Shown piece after piece: positions 54,572 to 64,000 of a stretch of DNA of 64,000 bases. The notes under the pieces were generated by a model. It was not told where the DNA came from and searched no databases. It was given only the letters and a program-made list of their open reading frames with translations. Both the position numbers and the translations under genes were made by a program. Origin of the DNA: Porphyra umbilicalis (lineage: Eukaryota; Rhodophyta; Bangiophyceae; Bangiales; Bangiaceae); assembly GCA_002049455.2 (NCBI GenBank), contig KV918814.1, positions 249,962-313,961 of the forward strand, in the 5' to 3' direction. Position 1 is the first letter of the stretch, and each line of letters begins with the position of its first letter.

Positions 54572-56218
54572 ATGGCCTGCTGCGGGCCGCCCGCCACCCA
54601 GATGCCGCACAAGGCGCCGCACAAGGCCACGTGCGGCACGCACGCGGCTGCCAACCGCCCGTGCCACACGGGCTACGACAGCCCGCTGGCGGCCATGGCC
54701 GCCGGCGGCCACGAGACGCTGCTCTACATCCCGGCGGTGCTCCACCGGGAGCACCTGCGCCACGCGCCCGCCGCCGCGCCGGCGGCCGACGCTGCCCCCG
54801 CCGGTGCCAATGGCGGTGCCTCTGCCGGCGGCGGCGGCGACACGCCGCTGCCCGCCGCCCGCCCCGACTACCTCGCGACCGTCGACGTGGACCCTGCCAG
54901 CCCGACGTATGCGTCGGTCATCCACCGCCTGCCGATGCGGGCGGCCGGCGACGAGCTGCACCACCTCGGGTGGAGCTCGTGCAGCAGCTGCCGCACGGCA
55001 CCCGGTGGCGTCCCCGCCGGCGGCACGCACACCACCCTCGTCGCGGGGGGGGTGCTCAGCGGGGACATTCACTTTATCGACGTGGCCGCCGACCCGCGGG
55101 CGCCAACGCTCGCTGGCACGGTGGCCGCCGGCGAGGTGGCCGCGGCGGCGGGGCTGGCGTGGCCCCACACCTCCCACTGCACCCCCAACGCGGTGCTCGT
55201 GTCGTGCATGGCCGGCGCGGACGCGGGAGACGGCGCCGGCCACGAACCGGGTCGCAACGGCTATGTCGCCATTGACCCCGCGACGCGGGCGGTCAAGGGG
55301 CGGTGGGAGGCGGCGGGGCAGGCCACACCCCACGGGTATGATTTTTGGTATCAGCCCCGCCATGACGTGATGGTTTCCTCGGGGTGGGGCACCCCGGCGC
55401 AGCTGGTGCGGGGGTTTAACCCGGCCGACGTGGCGGCGGGTGGGTACGGTCGCACGCTGACCTTTTGGTCGTGGTCCCGCCGCGTCATCACGGGCACTGT
55501 CGACCTGGGCGCGGGGAGCGTGCCGCTCGAGGTGCGGTTTTTGCACGATCCGGCCGCTGCAGAGGGCTACGTCGCCTGCGCGCTCAGCGGGGAGGTGGTG
55601 CGCTTCTACAAGGACCCAACCGTCGACGGCGGCTGGGCGACGCACGTCGTCTTGACCGTGGCGCCGGTGGCCGTGACGGGCTGGGCGCTGCCGACCATGC
55701 CCGCGCTGCTCACCGACTTTGTCATCTCCCTCGACGACCGCTATCTGTACTTGGCGTGTTGGCTCCACGGGGACGTGCGGCAGTACGACATTACCAACAC
55801 GGCCAAGCCCGTGCTCGTCGGCCAAGTGTACGTTGGGGGCCTCCTCTCCAACCCCGCGTCGGGCGTCGACCTGACCGACCACGCGGCCGCCGCGGCGGTG
55901 GGCGTCGTCCCGCCACCCACCCCGACGGTCGTCGGCGGCGTGACCGTTGCCGGCGGCGCGCAGATGGTGCAGCTGTCCCGCGATGGCCGGCGGTTGTATG
56001 TGAGTACGTCGCTCTTCTCCGCCTGGGACGCCCAATTCTACCCGGATCTGGTCGCCCGCGGCGGGCAGCTGCTACGTGTCGACGTGGACGTGGAGGCGGG
56101 AGGGTTGACGCTCAACGAGGGGTTTGTGGTGGATTTTGGCGCCGAGCCGTGGGGGCCCGCCCTGTGCCACGAGATGCGGCTGCCGGGGGGGGACTGCACG
56201 AGTGACATTTGGATGTGA
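54572..56218 (+). CDS. SELENBP1: Methanethiol oxidase / selenium-binding protein 56
   Basis: Oxidises methanethiol to formaldehyde, hydrogen sulfide and hydrogen peroxide; also known as selenium-binding protein. One unbroken exon of 548 residues from the ideal context GCCACCATGG. Family hallmarks: HHLGWSSCSSCRTAPGG with the selenium-linked Cys pair, HTSHCTPNAVLVSCMA, TPHGYDFWYQPRHDVMVSSG, TFWSWSRR, VEVRFLHDP, ISLDDRYLYLACWLHGDVRQ, QMVQLSRDGRRLYVSTSLFS, and the C-terminal GPALCHEMRLPGGDCTSDIW. His residues in these motifs are the usual metal ligands. It is longer than the 470-residue animal enzyme because of an N-terminal Ala/Gly insertion (about residues 60-95). No targeting signal seen; cytosolic is likely. 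Confidence 0.97.
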   Translation: MACCGPPATQMPHKAPHKATCGTHAAANRPCHTGYDSPLAAMAAGGHETLLYIPAVLHREHLRHAPAAAPAADAAPAGANGGASAGGGGDTPLPAARPDYLATVDVDPASPTYASVIHRLPMRAAGDELHHLGWSSCSSCRTAPGGVPAGGTHTTLVAGGVLSGDIHFIDVAADPRAPTLAGTVAAGEVAAAAGLAWPHTSHCTPNAVLVSCMAGADAGDGAGHEPGRNGYVAIDPATRAVKGRWEAAGQATPHGYDFWYQPRHDVMVSSGWGTPAQLVRGFNPADVAAGGYGRTLTFWSWSRRVITGTVDLGAGSVPLEVRFLHDPAAAEGYVACALSGEVVRFYKDPTVDGGWATHVVLTVAPVAVTGWALPTMPALLTDFVISLDDRYLYLACWLHGDVRQYDITNTAKPVLVGQVYVGGLLSNPASGVDLTDHAAAAAVGVVPPPTPTVVGGVTVAGGAQMVQLSRDGRRLYVSTSLFSAWDAQFYPDLVARGGQLLRVDVDVEAGGLTLNEGFVVDFGAEPWGPALCHEMRLPGGDCTSDIWM

Positions 56219-56316
56219 GGGTGGGGAGGGGAGGGGGAAGAGATTGTGCACGAGAAGAGACTGGTCGGCCGATGGGGTGAGGATGAAAGGGAGGATGGAA
56301 AGCTTCCGGCGAACAC

Positions 56317-56319
56317 GTA
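56317..56319. repeat. 3-bp target duplication, left
   Basis: GTA, repeated at 57685-57687 on the other side of the inverted-repeat element. Confidence 0.45.
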
Positions 56320-57684
56320 CCCTACGGGAAAAATTTGCTGGATATCCAGCTTTTTTGGCCCCGGGATCCCGGAAAAAGCCGGATCCGGTGGCCTTGAAGT
56401 CCATTTCGGTCGGAAACAGAGGCCGTTCGACTGATCCAGCGGCTCGCAGGAGCGGGCCAAACAGCAAGCATCATTCCAAGCCACCTGAGCGAGCCCCCAC
56501 AATTGCAGCTGGTCAGAAAATCCAGGATCTCGGGCGGTCCGTCGCCCGACGCGCGCTGCACGTGAGGCGATCTTCCGCGCCGCAGTGTGTGGCCCAGATC
56601 GCCGGCGCTTGGGCAGCTTTCCCCCCCCAGACGCCCATTCCTGATGTGTGCCGCCCGCCCCCCCGTCGTTTAACCAGATCGGCTGCTTCGGCGGCGTTTC
56701 AACGGATCTTGGTCGTCCCCTCCCCCCCTCGCGCACACCTGTTGTGCCCGTCCTTGCCGTTGTCCCAGGCGCGTATCCCCCCCCCTTGCTTCCTTGGAGC
56801 GTGCCCTATGTGAAGGTATGTGGACGCATGTGAGACGTCTTGCTGTGATGTTTTTTATGCCAACATTTGAGCTGGATATGTTCGGGGGGACGGGAGGGGG
56901 GGACGGGATAGAGGCGCGGAAGGAGTACGAGGGAGGTGGAAGAGGAGAGGGGATGGAGACAGGGGACGGGGGCATCTCTCGCTGCGCCGCGTCCGCACTA
57001 TCGGCGTACAGCCGGACGCCGCCCCCGCAACCTCTCCCGTCGGATTGGCCCATTTGGACGCCGCCGTCACGACCACCCGCTTCACGACCACCCAGATCCC
57101 TCTCCGTTGGAGGGGTGAGTAAGTGGGGAGTGTCCGAATGCCGGGTTGTTTTGTCTGAACTGGCCACTGACCTGTACACGCCGCTCTGCTCTTGGCTCTG
57201 TTTCTGCACCTTATTCTGTGCTATGGTGTTTACCGTATGTTCCTGTACTTTTTCTGTCTACATCTGTCTGCTCTTCTTGTGCCTTGCCTTTTCTTTGCAA
57301 GGGGGGGAAGCGGGCGGGGGCTCGGGGCGTTCGTGCCGCTCGCTTCACCGGCTCAAGTTAATTTCCACCTGCTTGATTGCACTTGACTGTAGATTCACAT
57401 GGCAGCACTAATAAATGCTATTCAAATAAACTACTATAAGCAACAGTGTCAGAGGACACAGAGAACCAATCAGATGTGTGCTTACAGTCAAGTGAGGAGC
57501 GTTGTGAGCCAACCAAAGTCCCATCTGATCCAGCTTTTTTCCTGGATCCGTGACGACGGGAGGGCCCCCGCGACCGGAATACGGCGGGTCAACTTGGAGC
57601 CTACAGACGGAAATATTTCTCCTGTGAGTGTCAGATCGGCGCTTTTCAAAGTGGCTGGATATCCAGGAAATTTTTCCCGTAGGG
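56320..57684. mobile_element. Non-autonomous inverted-repeat element, 1,365 bp
   Basis: Ends are CCCTACGGGAAAAATTT(G/C) followed by CTGGATATCCAGC at the left, and the inverted copy at the right (57,651-57,684), with very few mismatches over about 31 bp. Weaker inverted similarity continues inward (CAGCTTTTTT, GGATCC, GATCCAG words) for roughly 120 bp. GTA flanks both sides. A 3-bp duplication would fit PIF/Harbinger or CACTA elements, but their usual TWA target or CACTA ends are absent, so I leave the class open. The interior, including an open frame at 56,794-57,411, has no transposase motif. It begins 101 bp after the methanethiol oxidase stop codon. Confidence 0.65.
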
Positions 57685-58209
57685 GTAGTGAGAGGGGAGA
57701 GCTCGGCTCCTCCACAACACTGGAGTTTCAAGACGGCTGCAGGCGGGGCGGTGATGTCGGTGGCGGGGAGCCGGGGAACACTTGCGCTTGCGTCGAGGTA
57801 GCGATGATGCGCGCTGTACGGCTCGTCCCAATCTTGTCCTCTCCGGTGGTGTACGACAGTACAGTACACCTGCGCAGTGCACCAGGTCGCTGGATCCACC
57901 ACGAGCCCGTTTTTCCCTCGAATTGCTCGTGGACGCTCGTTGAAAATGGGTGCTGCCTCGTACGCTACCGGTGTTAGCTTGTATCCCGTCCAAAAAACTC
58001 TTGGTGGCGTGGTGACGATGAGATTAGGGCGTTATTAAGGGCGCTATGAAGTCCGATCAGGTTATCACAAGTGCGACTTGGTACACTGAACGGGCTCGGT
58101 GCGGTGCTCAGTACCGGATCTGTGCCAAGTAGGACAAGAAATACGTAGAAGCTGGAGGCGGGCTACTGAGGCGCATCCCTCCGCGCCTCCCCGCCCCCCA
58201 GCCCCCCCC
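57685..58209. other. Intergenic region
   Basis: Right flank of the inverted-repeat element and 3' flank of the ZZ-finger gene. Composition is balanced. No gene seen. Confidence 0.4.
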
Positions 58210-59499
58210 TCAGTCGAGATCCTCCGTAATCCGGGCCAGGTTTTCAAACCGGACGTTGCAGTGCTCCCCCGACGGAAACACCACCTCAGCCCGCCCGTTG
58301 CCCGCCACGGGGTCGGCCACCACCACGGTCGTGCCGTTGAGGTCGGCGCGGCTCGTGCCAACGACCCTCCGCCGCTCGCCGGAGCGGCAGCCCAACCGCG
58401 GCGCCGCCGCCGTGGCCGGCCTCGACGCGGGGGGTGTCGCCGCGGCTGTGCCTCCCCCGCGACGCGGCTGGCGCGTCGGCGACGGCAGCCGCCGGCGGGG
58501 CGCCAAGAGGGTGCTCCCCCCTCCCGGGCGGGCCCGCTTGACAAACGGGTGCGCTTGGTCGTGGCGCCCGCCCCCGTAGCAGTCGCCACACAAATCAAAG
58601 TCGTGACACGCCGCGCACGTGTAGCGGTCACCCCGGACGCGACCGGCGCCGCACCCGTCGCACCGCACGGACGGGTGCTCGTGGTAGCAGGTCGCCGCGG
58701 GCGGGCGGGCGCACCCCCGCTCGCACGCGCACACCGACGCGGCGCCGGCGCAGTGGGTGCAGTGGCGGTTGGCGGGCGTACAGCGCGCGGCGGCGGGGCG
58801 GCCGCAGGCGGCGGTGCACGCGCAGGCGGCGGCCTTGCCGGCGCAGTGGTCGCAGTGGTGGGGGGCCGACGCGGACGGCGCCGTCGCACCGAGGCGGACC
58901 GACATGGCAGAGAGGAGCGACGCGAGCGTCGGCGCGCAGCGGCTGTCGGGCTGCCGGCGGCACCCGTCGGTGCACGCGCACGCGCCGGCGCCGCCTTTGC
59001 AATGGCGGCAGTGCCCCGCGTCGGCAATCCCCGCGGCGATGCGGGTGAGGCGCGCCACGCCGCGCCGCATCGGGGCGAGGTAAAATTTGTCGAGCCACAC
59101 GTTGCGGAAAAACATGACCTTGGACGCGGTCGTCGACGTGCCCCGCAGCGTAAACGCAGACGTGACGGTCACGCGTTCGGTGACCGCTTCGGCTTCGTAA
59201 AATTTATTGTTGCAGTCCCCGACAAAGGTGCCGTCGGCGTCATGGAAGAGCGCCTTGTTGAGGAACTCGTCGGGGGAGAGCTCGAGCGCCAACAGATAGA
59301 CGGCATCGACGTCCGACGCGGACAGGCGCGCCCAGTGGTCGTCCTCGATGAGCCGGTCGGCGAGGATGTCCATGCCGAGCCCGAGCGTCACGCAGCGGAG
59401 GTAGTACATGAGGCGCGCCGTATCATTGGGGGGGACCCGGTGGCTGCTGCCAACGGGGCGGAGGCCCAGCGTGCGGCGGGTGGCTTGGATGCCCGCCAT
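58210..59499 (-). CDS. ZZ-type zinc-finger protein with Cys/His-rich repeats
   Basis: 429 residues, unbroken, starting in GCCATGG (MAGIQATRRTLGLRPVGSSH). Residues 30-145 form a non-repetitive domain (YYLRCVTLGLGMDILADRLI, LSPDEFLNKALFHDADG, SKVMFFRNVWLDKFYLAP) that I do not recognise. Residues 155-275 have three copies of a Cys/His module of the pattern HCxHCxGxxxxCACxxxC...C. Residues about 278-325 are a ZZ zinc finger: VRCDGCGAGRVRGDRYTCAA, CHDFDLCGDCY, and HDQAHPFVK. A basic linker follows, then a C-terminal 40-residue strand-rich segment (TTVVVADPVAGNGRAEVVFP). ZZ fingers usually bind proteins, often N-terminal or histone tails; the repeats may bind extra zinc. A regulatory or ubiquitin-related adaptor is possible. 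Confidence 0.8.
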   Translation of the reverse strand: MAGIQATRRTLGLRPVGSSHRVPPNDTARLMYYLRCVTLGLGMDILADRLIEDDHWARLSASDVDAVYLLALELSPDEFLNKALFHDADGTFVGDCNNKFYEAEAVTERVTVTSAFTLRGTSTTASKVMFFRNVWLDKFYLAPMRRGVARLTRIAAGIADAGHCRHCKGGAGACACTDGCRRQPDSRCAPTLASLLSAMSVRLGATAPSASAPHHCDHCAGKAAACACTAACGRPAAARCTPANRHCTHCAGAASVCACERGCARPPAATCYHEHPSVRCDGCGAGRVRGDRYTCAACHDFDLCGDCYGGGRHDQAHPFVKRARPGGGSTLLAPRRRLPSPTRQPRRGGGTAAATPPASRPATAAAPRLGCRSGERRRVVGTSRADLNGTTVVVADPVAGNGRAEVVFPSGEHCNVRFENLARITEDLD

Positions 59500-61218
59500 G
59501 GCGCGCCAGGGGGTGGGGTGCAGGGCAGAAGATGGAGGGATGCACGTTGGGGTTGAGGTTGGGGTCGGTGATGATGCCAGACAGCGTGCAGGAGACGGGG
59601 CGGAGCGCACACACCAAGCCGTCTTGCGGACAAATATACGGGTGCTGTGACGACGATGGCTGCCGCGACGGCGCGCACTTATGGCCTCCAGCTGCCCAGG
59701 GAGCAGGCCCTGCAGCGCGGGCGGGGCCCAACACGCGCCCGAGGCGGGCCGCTGCGCGGAACCCCAACGGTGCCCGCTGCCTGAATCGCCCGCGGCCGTC
59801 GGGGCGGCGACCCCCGCGCCTGTGTGCCTGCAACGCCCATCGGGGGCCTCCGGCCCGACCTCTGCGGCTGCGGGCGCCCGCGGGCCGCGGCGGTCGCCGC
59901 CGATGACAGGGTGCCGCCGTGGGGGCCGCGTCGGCTAGGCCACCTCGTGCCAGCAGCGGCCTCGTGGACCTCCCTCTGCGCCCGTGCTCCCAGCATCAAA
60001 AGGGCGGCAGACGAGGCGTGGACGTGTGCCTGGCAGGCACCCGCGACGGCCCCCCCGTCGCGGCCGCGTCGGCGCGGGCGTGCGCCCGTGATTGTCCTCG
60101 ACGGATGATCCGGCCCGTCAGCACGGCGCTGCGTACCTGCTGCGGTGCCCAGTGCGGTGGCAGCGCTGGTGCCTGGCGGGTGCCACCCAGGCGCGGCACG
60201 CCGCGCGGCACGCTGCTGGGCAGCGTGGAGGCACGGACGGCAGCGTCATCATGGTTGCGAAAAGCGACTGACCCTGGTGGATAGCAATTCCACAACCAAC
60301 CATCCCCCTACTAGGTGCACTTAACTCCTCTCAGAAGAAGAATCCGACCGTCACATATTGTTGATCCCGCATACGTATGTCGTGCGCTGTCCCACCCTTT
60401 ATAGACGCACCTGATTGGCTGTAGCCATGTGCAGAATCCGTTTTGAAGTGTCTTGTGTCCTCAGAGTTCCCAGACGCGGACCAACGACTCAATTCCATTG
60501 GCTCACGTGGAATCCGCGGCTGCGCTGCCGCCGCACCGGGGCCACACCCTCGCCGACGCGGGGGCACCACCCCCGTAGATTCGGCAGCAAAACGCACGCC
60601 ACGCGCTCGCCCGACCCGCCGCCAGCGGCGTGTGCCGTGGCAGACGATGCCACCGAGCGGCCGACGCAGCACGCGCGCAGGGGGGTGCCCCCCGTCCCCC
60701 CCCCCCCCTTCGTACACGACGCCCCGGGGGGGGCGCAGCCGCAGCGTGCCCGGTGGCCTGCCCCAGGGTGAGGGAGTCACCGCCACCCGCTGCGCAGCGG
60801 CGTTGACCCCCCCGCCAGCGTGCCCGCCGCGCCCGCGTCGGCCCGGGGCACTCGCCCGACGGGGCACCAGCCGCCGCTGCCGTTGGGGCGGCCGTCCGGC
60901 CCCCCGCGCAAGCGCGCGTGGGGCGGGCGCGTGCGTGGGACCGTCGCTCCGGCCGCCCCCCCCCCCCCCCCCGCTGACACGCGCGAGCGTCCCCCTCCCC
61001 CCCCCCCGATCCGCGCCGGGTCGGCCGGGGCGGCAGCCGCTGTGCCGCTGCCTCGTGCCGACACCGCCGCCCGTGCGCGGCGTGGCCGGTGCACCCCCCT
61101 GCCGGGGGCCTTTTGGGCGGCGCTCGCCGCGTGCGTGCGGGCGGCGCGACGCGGTTGTCACCCCCGCCGGCAGCGCCGGCGCGTCACTGCCGTTGCGCGT
61201 GACGCGGCCGCGGACACC
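59500..61218. other. Divergent intergenic region
   Basis: Lies between the minus-strand ZZ gene and the plus-strand exopolyphosphatase-like gene, so it holds both promoters. 60,290-60,480 is less GC-rich and includes TTTATAGACGC at about 60,401. 60,540-61,200 is GC-rich with C runs at 60,700-60,709 and 60,958-60,972. No gene seen. Confidence 0.4.
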
Positions 61219-62831
61219 ATGACGCTGATGGTGAGCGACGCGTACGTGCCCGTCTGGGGCCGCCCCCCGGCGCCGCCGTCGGCGCCCGTGTCGGTGCCGC
61301 GCCCGCCGCCGCCGCCGCCGCCGCCGGGTGCCGCCGGCGCGGGCGGCGGCGACGCCGCGTCGGCTGCGGGCGTCGCCCCCTTTTCCACGCTTGTGGCGCT
61401 CGGCACGCCCCCGGCAGCGGGGCTGTGCCGCGTCGGCGGCGGGGGCGGCAGCCTCGACGGCTTCCCGTCGACTTTTTCCGTCTCGGACGGCGTGCCGTCG
61501 ACGGCCGGGTCGTCCCCGCTGTCGGTGGCGTCGTCGCTCGACTCGGCGGCGTGCTCCCTGCCGCCGTTGCCGCCCCTCTCTTCCATCGTTGCGGCCGTTG
61601 CCCCCGACGAGGTTTGCGGCGGCGGCGGCGTGCACTCCCCGCCGCCCCTGGTGGGCCTCGTGCGGCGGGGCGCCCTCGACGTTGGCACGAGCTCCCACAA
61701 GCTGATGGTCGTGGACGTGCACCCCGCGTCGGGCACCGTGCTCCCCGTGGCGGCCTACGAGGTGCGCGTGCCGCTCGGCACGTCGATGCTCGCGGCGGCC
61801 GACGCGGCCGACGGTGGCGGCGGCGGCGTCACGGCCGCCGCCGTCACCGACGGCGCGTGCACCCTCCCCCCCGCCGCCCTCGCCGCGTCGGCGGCGGCGC
61901 TCGCGTCGCTCACCGCCGCCGCAGCGGCGGCCGGGGTCCCCCCCGGGGGCGTGGCCGGGGTGGCCACCGCCGCCTTTCGGCGGTCGGCCAATGGCGCCGC
62001 CTACGTGGCGGCTGTCGGCGACCGCCTCGGCATCCGCCTGGCGGTCGTTGGCGCGGCCGCCGAGGGGGAACTGGCCATGCTCACCGTTGCCGCCGCGCTC
62101 GGCGTGGCCGCCCCGTCGGCCGACGGCGTCGGCGGCCGCGTGCCCCCGGGGCTGGTCGTGTGGGACTCGGGGGGGGGTCCTTTCAGTTGACGTGTGCCGC
62201 CGCGGCGGGCGTGGCGGGGGTGGACGTGTACCAGGGGGGGCTCGGCAGCGCCGACGCGGCCGCCGCGTGGGCGGCAGCGACTGGGGGGGTGGCCCCGCGG
62301 TCGGGGCCAGCAGCCGTTGGGGCGTTGCTGCGCTCCCTCGCCGCCCGCGTGGCGGCCGACGCGGGGGGCGGGGACGCGTCAGCGGCGGACCGCGTCGTGG
62401 CCACCATCCGCAACGCCGACGGGGCGGTCGTTGGCCTCGGCGGCGAGCGGAGCCTCTTTGCCATTGCGGTCGGCGCGGTGGGGGGTGGCGACGCCCCCTT
62501 TACCGACGCGGACGTGGAGGCGGCGCTGTGGGCGATGGCGGCGCAACTGCCGGGCCCGTGGCGCCGTCGGCGGGGGCGGAGGAGGGGCACCCCCGCCGCG
62601 GAATTTGGTGCCGCCGCCGCCGCCGTGGGGGGTGACGCCCCGCCGCCGCCGCCGTCGGGACCGCAAGTGGAGCACTGTGTCGTGCGCCTGGCGTTGCTGC
62701 TGACGGTGATGCGGCACCTCGGCGTGCGCCGCGTGCGCTACGTGCCCGCGACGGGGGTGTGTGGGGGGGTGGCGTTGTGGGGGCGCCTGTGGGGGTCGGC
62801 GACGACGGCGGCGGACGCGGCCTGGGCGTGA
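61219..62831 (+). CDS. Exopolyphosphatase / GppA phosphatase family protein
   Basis: Family members cleave phosphate from polyphosphate or pppGpp, using an actin-like ATPase fold. Starts in ACCATGA (MTLMVSDAYVPVWGRP); the first 145 residues are low-complexity Pro/Gly/Ser and may be a leader. Domain I motifs: GALDVGTSSHKLMVVDV (phosphate 1 loop), RVPLG, ATAAFRRSANGAAYVAAVGD, and EGELAMLTVAAALG. The phosphate 2 loop should read VVWDSGGGSFQLT, but the G run at 62169-62177 lacks one base, so the raw frame ends after GGGPFS. The next frame continues GSFQLT, VDVYQGGLGSADAAAAW, VVGLGGERSLFAIAVGAV and VEHCVVRLALLLTVMRHLGV to TGA at 62829-62831. About 537 residues if the run is restored, close to fungal and bacterial family members. 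Confidence 0.85.
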
Positions 62832-64000
62832 GGCCGTGCGTGGCCTTGTATTTAATGTTTTACAACTGGGTGGGGGGGTGAGGCTTGTAGGGGTCCAAAA
62901 ATGGCGCTCCGGTGTACAGAATGCTATTGAAACACAAGAGGTGCACCAACACATGAGCACGTGCTCGTGGCTGTGTCGCTAGGGAACAAGTCACGAGTGT
63001 GGAAAGACAGTGATCGGGGACGAAGGTAGGGCCCACTGTCAACGACGAGGCGCTGGGACCAGGTGCAATGAGGCAGAAGTCATCGATAAAACAATGCGCA
63101 GCGACAAAACGACCGCGCACGGATGAGCGACAAACACATAACAAAGAAAGGAGAGCAGTATATTTTATGGGGAACTAGGAACGGACGGATGGGGGGTGAG
63201 GTCCACACGCAGCCGTCACTGATACAAGACGCTCAACGACGCCGCAGGACACCACGAAAGGACAGCGGACCGAGACCCACGGGGGTACGACAATACACAT
63301 CCCACGTCACCCTCTCATACAACATGAGACAGCGTGTACAAACATGAACGAGCACAACAAGAGACAAGGCGTGCGCCATAATCGGGCCGTTGGAACATGA
63401 ATACGTGAGCCCAAAGTCTCGACGGTGCACACACACGCACTCGCACGTGTACATGGCGAAGCACAGCTCATGACCGGCGCGCATAACTGCCGCACCAAAG
63501 CCGGCGGAAAGAGGGGGAGGCAGAGACAACATGGGTAGAGTCGGACCAGCAGATGAGGTGAGGTGGGACCGACGCCGACAAGTATGAAGACCGAATCAAA
63601 CAAGAAGGCCTCGAAACGAGAAGCATGCGCACAAGTGACAGAGAACAAAGCACACAGGGGCACATGGCAAAAAACACAGAAAAACAAGCAAACACCGCAA
63701 CGGAGTGGGCAGAAACCGGGGATACAGATGGGCGTTGTGGGCGCTCCTCCGACACTCGTCGTCACGTAGGATAAGGTGACGCAAGCTTTCCTAATAAGAG
63801 GCCATAGTGGATCACTCTCGACCTCCCCGAGGCAGGATGTACGCGCATGAGATGGCGCGTTGCCCGTGGCAGAGGAGAGGTCTTGCTTTGGTGCCCGGCA
63901 GGCAGCGCGCCCATCGCCGCCGTCGACGCGGCTCTTGTACTGTAGCGTGAGCGACCAACAGAGTATTTGATCCGATGGCACCAAGTTGATGCGATGGGTC
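62832..64000. other. Lower-GC end of window
   Basis: Follows the exopolyphosphatase-like gene; TATTTAATGTTTTACAA at about 62,849 lies in its probable 3' untranslated region. From 63,100 to 63,780 the plus strand is A-rich. A minus-strand 225-codon frame (63,307-63,984) is Cys/Leu/Pro-rich without a recognised domain, and I do not call it a gene. Confidence 0.35.

Noticed and set aside
803-62831. A lipid-metabolism gene cluster (ssSPT, ACS, lipase, GRAM-VASt, PIG-F-like)
   Set aside because: The genes are on both strands, far apart, and interleaved with unrelated genes and mobile elements; nothing shows co-regulation.
63307-63984. 225-codon Cys-rich minus-strand frame at the window end
   Set aside because: Cysteines come from a pyrimidine-rich strand; there is no signal peptide, domain or start context.

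Overview
This window looks like nuclear DNA of a very GC-rich, intron-poor unicellular or simple multicellular alga. A bangiophyte red alga of the Porphyra/Pyropia type is my best guess. That is an inference from composition, short scarce introns, long Ala/Gly/Pro-rich linkers, C/G homopolymers in genes, and gene content (vacuolar H+-pyrophosphatase, GRAM-VASt lipid transfer protein, UFM1 ligase homologue); no marker here proves the lineage. Most genes start in a (A/G)CCATGG context. Only two spliced genes are supportable, with introns of 259 and 298 bp.

Layout. 1-6.4 kb: a cut-off gene on the minus strand, the small subunit of serine palmitoyltransferase (+), acetyl-CoA synthetase (-) and a secreted Cys-rich protein (+). 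6.4-11 kb: a lower-GC repeat region with two related MITE-like elements and a 134-bp foldback element. 11-18 kb: very GC-rich, with two poorly conserved plus-strand genes, an HDHD5-type HAD hydrolase (-) and a hypothetical gene (-). 18.8-20.2 kb: a 1.4-kb hAT element with perfect 8-bp target duplications. 21.6-24.6 kb: H+-pyrophosphatase (-) with one in-frame TAG. 25-31.2 kb: a degenerate element, a small secreted Cys-rich protein, and a truncated UFL1 homologue lying between 28-bp inverted repeats, then a PIG-F-like membrane protein. 32.8-34.6 kb: a RING protein. 36.4-38.2 kb: an element with roughly 320-bp diverged inverted repeats. 40.3-50 kb: three large genes (eight-helix membrane protein fused to class 3 lipase; GRAM-VASt protein; Rossmann-like unknown). 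50.2-50.6 kb: a cluster of hairpins. 52-62.8 kb: a secreted protein, methanethiol oxidase (SELENBP1), a 1.37-kb inverted-repeat element, a ZZ zinc-finger protein and an exopolyphosphatase/GppA-type protein.

The genes do not form an operon-like unit. Several concern lipids or acetyl-CoA (sphingoid base synthesis, acetyl-CoA synthesis, lipase, sterol transfer, possibly GPI anchor) and two concern pyrophosphate/polyphosphate; I treat this as chance neighbourhood.

A recurrent oddity is that the reading frames of at least nine genes change exactly at runs of C or G. Conserved protein motifs continue in another frame on the far side. Most of these are probably base-count errors in homopolymers, so coordinates are given for the whole gene and the breaks are noted. 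Two genes near 29-31 kb also have breaks away from long runs and may be decaying.
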